Under the pieces are notes generated by a model, which searched no databases, was not told where the DNA came from, and was given only the letters and a program-made list of their open reading frames with translations. DNA of 64,000 nucleotides, taken from contig CM061067.1 of NCBI GenBank assembly GCA_030762895.1, forward strand, positions 53,221,667 to 53,285,666. The letters are read 5' to 3'. This document shows, one piece after another, positions 55,870 to 64,000 of the stretch (positions within the stretch are counted from its first letter, which is position 1; each line of letters opens with the position of its first letter). Source of the DNA: Sophora flavescens (lineage: Eukaryota; Streptophyta; Magnoliopsida; Fabales; Fabaceae). A program made the position numbers and the translations under genes.

Positions 55870-57950
55870 TGAATTTGAAATTCGATAATTTCAAGATATA
55901 TCAAAGTACCTAGCCCACAAAAATAGAATTCAATCAAATTATTATCACTTTTTCATAAACTTGTGTGTAAAGATGTTGGCTGATTATGAAGTTGTGAAAC
56001 CTCTCCCCAATCTCTCGGTGTTACCAAATGTGGGCTCGAGGAGAAGCCTTTTTCGTTATTATTACCGTTGGGAAATAAAATATTTCTTAGCAGAATTGTT
56101 CTTCTTTTATTTTCTTTTTCAGTAAGATGTTTTTGTTGAGTCACATGTTCTATTATTTACCAAAAAGATGTTATATTGATTATTATATTAAATATAAAAA
56201 AGCAATTTTGTGTATTGCAAGAAAGTAATGCTAAGATGATTGAGCAGTTTTTATGTAACCTTTTTCAAACTCCAAAAATTATGAGCTCACCAACGATTTT
56301 TGGATCGTAGACCGAAAATTCTCTGCTTTGGGAGATTTAATGGATTGATTTTTTTATGTAGGAAACGTACATGTATGTGAAATTTAAGTGATTGTGAAGC
56401 TCTTTTCTTCTTATTTGAGTTGGTATGTGGATGTGCAATTGAGGAACATGTAGGAGGCATTCTCCTCACTGGCATGACACAACATCAATGTTAGTTGTTC
56501 CTTTTGTAGTAGAGAAAATAAATAGCAGTTTTTACCTAATCATGTAATAGACCTTGACAGATGGATCACATAGAAGGATATTAACTTTTTTTTTTTTCTT
56601 TCTTTCCTCAACTAAATATAGTTAGAGTAAGATTTTCAATACAATAATGCATTGCCATTTATCATTCTCATCTATATTGAAGAAAAGTTTTTCAAATGGG
56701 GTTGATACTAATATATATTTTTACTGATGACTTTGATCTTGAATTGGCTTGATATAGGAATACATGTAGTATGGTACTTCTGACTTTAAAGTACACCTAT
56801 GATTTAGAAGATAAGGAAATAAGGATGGAATTATTTTTGGATGTTAGCATTATTTACTTCTGGCCTTCGATTATTGGTATATAGTATGGTTAACTTGCAT
56901 TTCTACAAAAATATTGTTACCAGTGTACTTTCCTCATTTCCCCCCCACTAAAATAAGCTTTCTAGTGGTCCCATTGAACTGCAGAATGTGTTTTGGATAG
57001 GGTATTTGGTAGAGTTGGTAAGTCAAATTATTGTCTGTTATATTTCCATGTTGATAAATGCTATAATATGTATTTTATGGTTTGAACCTTTACATGAGCA
57101 TGCTGGATGAAGTAGGTGGGCATGTACGGTGTTTTGAGAACATGATGGTCGATGACCATGAACTAGTTCAGAGTTAATTATAGATTTTGCACGTGCCCTT
57201 ATAATTCGAGGACGAATTCATTTTTAGGGATAGAATATAATATCCGGCTATTTTAATTATTTACATTATAAGTTTTATTAAATTGAAAACCTCTATTCAT
57301 ATAAATGATATATAAGTTTTATTAAATTGAAAACCTCTATTCATATTTATATTTATGATTATATTCAATTTTCTTGGGCAAGGTGTCTTGATTTGTGAAA
57401 GTTATATACATTTCTAGTTGTGCGCTAGTGTTGCTCTCATTCTAATTGGTAAGTGATTTTAATTACTTTTTCCTTGTGGTTTAATGTAGTCTATTAAGTG
57501 GTTACTATTGATGCTGTCTTTGCTCTTTAAAAATGAACTATTATGTAACATTAACAAATAAGATAAATGAGGAAAAACATGAGCATGATAAGAATATTAC
57601 CCAATCACCTATGCATGTAACCCGACAATTTTTTTATGCTTGTGCTATCGTTTATAAACTACACCATGATCTTTGTTTTTCCTTATTCACTATATGGTTA
57701 GTAGCTTGCAATAAACTATGTGATAAATTATATAGACAATGACTATCCTATTTGGTTTATTTTTCTTTCATTGCTATCAAACCATTGCTCGATTTAATGG
57801 CAATGCAAGTGTATGTTGTATTTTTTTTTATGATAAATAATGTGTGAATGTGATGCTCTCTTGAATATAACCGTTGAATTTAATTTTTGAAGAGGATACT
57901 TCCTCTATTTGGAATTTCATTATAGTTATCTTTTTTTTGGCGCAAATGCA
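55870..57950. other. non-coding interior of the CACTA element
   Basis: AT-rich. A direct repeat of about 40 bp (TATAAGTTTTATTAAATTGA) occurs at about 57266 and 57310. It contains the upstream region of the TNP2-type gene. No further gene fragment is recognised. Confidence 0.45.
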
Positions 57951-57954
57951 GAGG

Positions 57955-60900
57955 ATGGAATTTGTTCCTTTGAATCGTACTTGGATGTATGATAGGGTTT
58001 ATCCGCGTAGAGGGGGTTAAAACAATCTTTCTTAGATGGTGTTGAAGAATTTATTACCAAGGCAAGTCAACAGGATACTTATAACAATGGGGGGTTGATT
58101 AGATGTCCTTGTATGAAGTGTGACTGCTGTACCCGAATTAAGAATGTAGACGATGTGAGGGTCGACCTGTATAAAGTTGGGTTTAGGCCTAATTACTGGA
58201 TTTGGACAAATCATGGAGAAGAAATGCCGCAATTTGATTTTGGCATTGACCAGAATTGCACAGTGGTTCAAGTAGTGGTGCGTGAAGTTGGATATGGAGA
58301 TCATATTGTTTCCATGGAGGAGATGGTGTGTGACGCTCTTATGATGTCCGGGTCGTTTGAGTCCAATAATACAGAAAAGAGCCTCCTAATGCAGATGCAC
58401 AAAAATTTTATAATCTCCTAACAGAGGCAAATAAGCCTTTGTGGGAAGGGTCCCCAACTCGACGTTATCGATGTGTGTTCAATCTGTTATCCGCCAAGTC
58501 CAATTGGAGCATACCCGAGTTAGGCTTGGATTTCATTGCCAAAATGGTTTTGGCCGGGACGCCTTTCAAAGGAGGATTACCCAAGAATTATTATGATGCG
58601 AAGAGGTTAATGTCCAAGTTAGGATTGGAGTCCAAGAGGATTGATTTTTGCGGAATGGGTGCATGCTCTTTTACGATAATGAATTCGACAAAAATGATGG
58701 CGCATTGGTTGAGTGCAGGTTTTGTCACGCACCAAGGTATCGTCAGCAACGCAAGTAGAAGTAATCTAAAACCAGTTCCGTAAAGTCGATGTTCTACTTG
58801 TCAATCATTCCTAGATTACGAGAGGATGTTTGCATCGATGCAGTTGCGGGAAAAATGACATGGCACCATGAGAATAGGAGGAATGCAGGAGTGTTACGCC
58901 ATCCTTCCGATGGTGAAGCATGGAAGCACTTTGATCGGGTGCATCCGGATTTTGCCGTTGATCCTCGTGAATGTACGACTTGGGTTATGCTCGGATGGCT
59001 TTACCCCATATATCCAAGCCTCGGCATCACCTTATTCATGTTGGCCCGTTGTTGTTACCCCTTACAATCTTCCTCCCGAAATGTGTATGTCAAAGCCATA
59101 TATGTTCTTGACTTGCTCGATTCCTGGTCCATCTAATCCAAAGGCAGGCATTGATGTATACTTGCAACCTTTGATTGATGATTTGAAGAGGTTGTGGAAT
59201 GGTGTTATGACGTCACGGTATTTCTCGAAAACAAAATTTTAAAATGAAGGCAGCGTTGATGTGGACAATTAATGACTTCCCTGCGTATGGCATGTTGTCT
59301 GGTTGGGGACGCATGGGAAGCTTGCATGCCCGCATTGTATGGAGCATACGAAGGCATTTACCTTAAAATACGGGGAAGTCGTCCTGGTTTGATTCCCATC
59401 GCAGGTTCTTACCGAACGATCATCAATTTAGAAGGAATAAGAATGCCTTCAAGAAAGGGGCTGTTGAAATAGATGGACCGCCTCCGAGGTTAACACCGAG
59501 AACAAATTTGGATAAGAATCGGGGACTTGCCAAAAGTGATCAAGTCGGGGTTTCCAAATTAGATGGTTACTGAGCAATGGCATAATTGGACAAAGAGGAG
59601 TATTTTTGGGATCTTCCTTATTGGAAAGATAATTTATTGAGGCACAATCTTGATGTAATGCACATTGAAAAAAATTTCTTTGACAACATTTTCAACACTG
59701 TGATGAACGTGCATGGCAAGACCAAAGACAACGATAAGGCTAGAATGGACTTACGGTTATGCTGCAGAGACCGGATTTGGAGCCGAGACATCGGGATAAT
59801 GGGAAGATGTACAAGCCAAAGGCCAATTATACTTTGACTATCCAGGAAGCAAGGTTAGTTTGCCAATGGATAAAGGGGCTCGTGGATGCCGATGGTTATT
59901 CTTCTAACTTGGCAAGATGTCTTGATGTTATAAAAGGCAAGTTGCATGGGATGAAAAGCCATGATTGTCATGTGTTTATGGAGTGCTTACTTCCTATCGC
60001 CTTCGATTCGTTGCCCCCCATGTTTTGAATGCCCTTACTGAAATAAGTCAATTCTTCAAGGACTTGTGTTCGCAACTTTAAGGGAAGACGATTTGACCAG
60101 GATGGAACAAAACATTCCACTCATTTTGTGCAAGCTGGAGAGAATATTCCCCCTGGCTTCTTTGATTCAATGGAGCATCTTCCGATTCATCTTGCATATG
60201 AAGCAAGACTTGGTGGTCCATTCAATATAGGTGGATGTATCCATTTGAAAGGTAATTTAAGTATCACAGTTATTGATCTTATTTCATGCATATTAGTTAA
60301 TTAATAATAACCTCGTCATTTTTTAATAGATTCATGGGCGAGTCAAAACGATCGGTGAAAAATAAGGCTAGGGTTGAAGGTTCGATATGTGCGTCTTACT
60401 TACACCGTGAGACAATTCATTTCTGCTCTCATTATTTCAAACACATGGTTTTGTCTCCAACAACTAGAAGGAACGAAACGGAAAATGAAAGTGGAAGACT
60501 ACCGGAACCTTATCAATTTTTTGTCTTCCTGGTCGTCATTCCGGAAAGGAGTTGACACATTATTTAACGGAGGCAGAGTGGAACTCAGCTCATGTTCATG
60601 TATTGATCAATTGCGCCGAGGTTAAACCATACCATGAGTAAGTATGAGCTTATAATTTTTATTCCTTCGATAGCATATGTCAATTTTCATTGATGTTATC
60701 CATATATGTTCAGTTCATTCTTGTCTTCTCGTGATGCATCTGCTCGTACTCATGAAGATTTTCCAAAATGGTTTAAGCAACAAGTAAGTATCTCCCCATT
60801 TATCATTCTCGTTATTCACTATAATGTATGCGGATAAAAACATATGTCGTTAAACTTTGTGAATAGGTTTACAATGAGGCACCTCTTGTCATTAATCAAC

Positions 60901-61490
60901 ATTTACGAAACTTGGCTGACGGTCCTCGACACAAGTCAAAGAATGGCACACATACTTCGTGAATGGGTACAAATTTCATACTCAATCATGGATGTGAAGA
61001 CAAAACAACAATAAATAGTGGTGTTTACGTAAAGGGTGAGCCAGGCGGAGTTGCAGATGACTTTTATGGTGTCATACAACACATATATGAGTTGTCATAT
61101 CGTTATTTAGACTACCCTAAGAGAATAGTGTTGTTTTATTGTAATTGGTTCGATCCATCTAGTAGAGGCACTAATTTGAATAAAAAATATAATATTGTGG
61201 ACATCCAAATGAGTAGAAGATATCATATGTTTGATCCGTTTATCATGGCACATAATGTGAGACAAGTATATTACGTTCCTTATCCAAGCAACTCAAACAG
61301 AAAAACGAGGTTGGTGTGTTGCAATCAAGACAAAACCAAGGGGTCGCATTGAAATAGATGTTTCGGAGTTGGATGAGCCATATCAAACAGATGAAATGTC
61401 ACGTGCAAATGAGGTCATTGAAGTAGAACCAATCTCATGTTTACAAGACACACAAGTTGTAGGGGAAGAAGTGGATACCTCGACTTGACA
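57955..61490 (+). pseudogene. TNP2-type CACTA transposase, multiply disrupted
   Basis: It starts MEFVPLNRTWMYDRVYPRRG, a frameshift, then the transposase-associated domain (GVEEFITKASQQDTYNNGGL, IRCPCMKCDCC). Another shift near 58410 leads to FNLLSAKSNWSIPELGLDFI and the TNP2 core: MTWHHENRRNAGVLRHPSDG, LGLCSDGFTPY, PPEMCMSKPYMF, TINDFPAYGMLSGWG, HNLDVMHIEKNFFDNIFNTV, RLVCQWIKGLVDADGYSSNL. A DUF4218-like part follows (DLTRMEQNIPLILCKLERIF), then DUF4216 ([46 protein letters not shown]) at 60963-61352. At least eight frameshifts or stops. Family members cut and paste CACTA elements; this copy cannot. Confidence 0.88.
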
Positions 61491-61654
61491 TCAAATCAAG
61501 TCATTCCGGATGAAGATGTTGAAGAAGCGAGAATCAACAGAAGATGAAGAAGATGAAGATGGCTATGAATATGACACTAGCTCAAATTCGACTAACAAAT
61601 ACTTTATTTATTTTAGTGATGTATTTTGTATTAGGTAGTATTGTCATTGTCATA

Positions 61655-61862
61655 ACTTTAAGTTCATTATGATTAGCATCATTTTCCATTATTTACAAAT
61701 GTGTGTTTGTGCTTACTTTAAGTTAATTATTATCACCATCATTTTCCATTATTTACAAATGTGTGTTTGTGCTTACTTTAAGTTAATTATTATCACCATC
61801 AATTTCCATTATTTGCAAATTTGTGTTTTGGTTACTTTTAATTAATTATTATTAGCATCATT
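61655..61862. repeat. 60-bp tandem repeat between the two CACTA genes
   Basis: The 60 bases at 61681-61740 are repeated without change at 61741-61800. Diverged copies flank them on both sides. The unit begins ATTTTCCATTATTTACAAAT. Confidence 0.93.
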
Positions 61863-61875
61863 TTTCACTATAGAC

Positions 61876-63556
61876 ATGGTCGATGGTAAGGGAAAGGGTA
61901 AGGCACTGCTTGGAGGGGCACGTCGTCGTGGTCGACCTCGCTTTGTGACACGGACAATCGATGACGGATTCGTGTCCCTCCCATCTACATCTCTACACTA
62001 CGCCCACCGCCCACACCCATGCCTCCACATGATATGGCACCCAAGCACCCCACCGTTGCTCCACCCACTCGGTTCATGGACACCTCCATTGGGATCACGA
62101 TGATGCCCACCCCGAGGATTCCGACTCGGACCCATGCGACAATTCCAGGACAACCGAGATGCATCGGGGGTAGATTTACCCATGGATCGGTGATCATCGG
62201 TCTCATGGTGATGACGAGGAGACTTATGGATATTCCTCGCCTATATCATCGAGATGATGAGGAGATCGAGGTTATGTCGGATGGCCGAGTTATTGTTACC
62301 CCGACCGGTAAAGGGTAAGAAAGATCTCAAATATTGTTATTTTATTGTTGAGTGCAGATTTTATATGTATGTGTATTGATTGTTCTCATGTTCTATTGAT
62401 AAGGTTCCTTCCGTCGAGAAAATCTGCAGAGGCCGTCACGTATGCGATTTACATCTCGCTTTGATCGGGCTGGAAGCATTGGAGTGAGCTTGAGGATCGG
62501 GATCGGGATCGATTCTTTGCGGCTTTTAAGGTATTTTTGTACTTTTGAATTTACTTCCATTTTTTAGTTACTTTTAATGTTTCTTTAGTTTATTATTATC
62601 CTAAAAAATATTATATTCTCCTTATTTACAGGAGAAAGGCTGCTTGGAGAGTAGAGCATTCCACGATGTAGAGATAATTTTTCATCAAAAAGCGAGCAAA
62701 CGCCTCTCCGAGTTGTTGACTAGATATCGGAAAAAGGGACAGCGTCCAAAATGGTGTTTCCCACCCATTTGGGAGGAGCTATGTGCTTACTTGGGCTACA
62801 CCTGAATTTAAGAAAAAAATCCGCCTGTGCAAAGCTCAACAGGGCCTCGGAAAAGGGTGGGAGCCCCGCACACCGGCGGCAAAGATCGCAATCGGGGAGC
62901 ATGCTCGACGCCTTGTAAGTTCCAACATCATATTTTGTTAATTCATTAGATGTCCGGCTATTAAGGTAGTGTAACTTCAAATATGAACAAGTTTTTTTTT
63001 GTGCGGGCTAGGGAGCTTGGCCGTAGCGTCAGCTCGGTTGAGCTTCATGCCCGAACTCATACTAGGAAGGTACCGGCGAGTATGTAGATGAGCGTTCTAG
63101 ACGCACTCGGGTGATTTACATGTCTCTTTGTTGGAAATTATTTTTATTTTATATTTAATAATTATGGTCATTTTGTATGATTATGTGTATCAATTTTAAT
63201 GACAGGAGGACTATCGTGATAAGTTATCTCGGAGTTCGGTCTCGGGCAGCCTCATCTTCCCCTTCTTCCACCACACTTGACCCGGAGGTGGAAGCCCAAT
63301 GGAGTTGCGAGGCATGGGTCGATGTTCTGTGGCAGTAAGAACAAGGGTCGATATATGGTATGGGAGACCTAGCCAAGAACTATCGACGCGGGTGCTCCAA
63401 AGATCTTCACTCAGCAGAGTCGAGCATCGTCCAAGACTAGGCCTCGCCGATCTCATGAGTCTCGCAGAGATGGTAAAGATGCGACAAACTCGGCTTCAGG
63501 ATGAGATCAATCGACAGATGCTTACTCAACAAACACAGATGATTAAGCAGATCTAG
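61876..63556 (+). pseudogene. TNPA/transposase-24-type gene of the CACTA element
   Basis: It opens MVDGKGKGKALLGGARRRGR PRFVTRTIDD, then shifts frame in a His/Pro-rich part. The exon at about 62404-62530 reads WSELEDRDRDRFFAAFK. The exon from 62631 reads EKGCLESRAFHDVEIIFHQK and RLSELLTRYRKKGQRPKW, then, after a stop in the GYT segment near 62800, a THTGGK-like block close to GEHARRL. The exon from 63011 reads ELGRSVSSVELHARTHTRK. The exon from 63208 reads EDYRDKLSRSS and ends LMSLAEMVKMRQTRLQDEIN. This order is that of plant transposase-24 proteins, which bind subterminal repeats. Several frame changes are present. Confidence 0.75.
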
Positions 63557-63779
63557 ATGATTGCATATAAAAAGAGAGAGCTCATGTTGAGTGTAGGAAC
63601 CAGACCCCCTCACCACAATCGCGGCAGGACCAACACCTTCACGGCACCCTCACCACACGACCCACGCCACCACCGTCCCAGACTGAGGGTCATCAAAGAT
63701 ACCGGTGGCGAGGATGATCAATCCTTTCTGATTTGTTATCATGGGGCTATAGAGAGGGTTATTAGTTTTTTTGATATTA

Positions 63780-64000
63780 TATTTTATTTTGTATGATACA
63801 CTCTGTCAAAACAATTTGATTTTATTTATGAATTTTATTTATTGTTTAAAATTATTATTCATTTATCATAATATAGTCTAAATTCTAATTAATATACAAA
63901 ATAACTTATGTTTATTTTAATTTTGAATTTTATATTAAATATTAAATAATTATTTAAAAATACTTTATATTTTAAATAATTAATTAATAAAAAATTACTT
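63780..64000. other. very AT-rich, no gene
   Basis: Near-pure A/T sequence to the window end. It presumably belongs to the CACTA 3' region; the terminus is not reached. Confidence 0.5.

Larger units (their letters stand above)
53956..64000 (+). mobile_element. En/Spm-type CACTA element with TNP2 and TNPA genes, right end outside window
   Basis: The left terminus is CACTACAAGAATAAGGTG at 53956, followed by inverted GCGACGG / CCGTCGC subterminal repeats to about 54260. Then come a leader (54280-54530), fragments of two host genes (54654-55785), a TNP2-type transposase gene (from 57955) and a transposase-24/TNPA-type gene (from 61876). No right terminus is seen before 64000. Treating all this as one element is inference from order and orientation. 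Both transposase genes carry lesions. Confidence 0.7.

Overview
This window is plant nuclear DNA, very probably from a eudicot and plausibly a legume. The evidence is intron-rich host genes, plant-specific transposon families (CACTA, hAT, Ty1/copia, Ty3/gypsy, MITEs, a Cassandra TRIM) and a plant RING-H2 gene. The legume assignment is inference only. Most of the 64 kb is transposon-derived and nested. Only two intact host protein genes are visible: a single-exon RING-H2 ubiquitin ligase (21603-22541, +) and a 12-exon YbaK/prolyl-tRNA-deacylase-like gene (25141-38317, -) whose reading frame is open across all exons.

Layout. 1-310: possible first exon of a minus-strand gene running off the left edge. 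About 325-4887: a left-truncated CACTA element with a disrupted transposase-24/Ulp1-protease gene and arrays of an AACGTCAGTT palindrome. 5342-9440: a degenerate minus-strand copia. 9480-9680: two tRNA-like modules facing each other. 10335-10738: a MULE-type MITE with a perfect 9-bp TSD. 10892-11422: a duplicated Stowaway-like MITE. 12166-12830: a three-copy tandem array. 12984-17328: a very long TG...CA unit with a 5-bp TSD (candidate giant solo LTR) that contains a complete Cassandra TRIM (14446-15328) with 5S-rRNA-like LTRs. 17613-18021: an L1-like 3' tail with a 17-bp TSD. 18587-19565: a non-autonomous hAT with a perfect 8-bp TSD. 20425-20740: a CHX cation/H+ exchanger pseudogene.

The YbaK-like gene contains one 9.8-kb intron (27062-36900) holding a four-element nest. 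An old hAT copy was split by a second hAT (27710-31041). A CACTA element (31824-36486) lies in the same old hAT and was itself invaded by a copia (32134-36198). All exons and splice sites around the nest still look usable.

38318-42181 is intergenic, with a minisatellite and LTR/MITE scraps. 42187-48435 is a complete but pol-less gypsy-type element (LARD-like) with a 5-bp TSD, two primer-binding sites, a ~70-bp tandem array, a putative antisense coding region and reiterated LTR-edge modules. 49236-52875 is a complete copia by its ends (perfect TSD) with its reverse transcriptase deleted.

From 53956 to the right edge runs an En/Spm-type CACTA element. It carries a TNP2-type transposase gene, a TNPA/transposase-24-type gene and, between its 5' end and the transposase, exon-intron fragments of two host genes: an alpha/beta-hydrolase of the monoglyceride-lipase type (+) and a cytosolic phosphoglucomutase (-). 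This gene capture and the intron nest are the most interesting observations. All calls come from reading the sequence, with no database searches.
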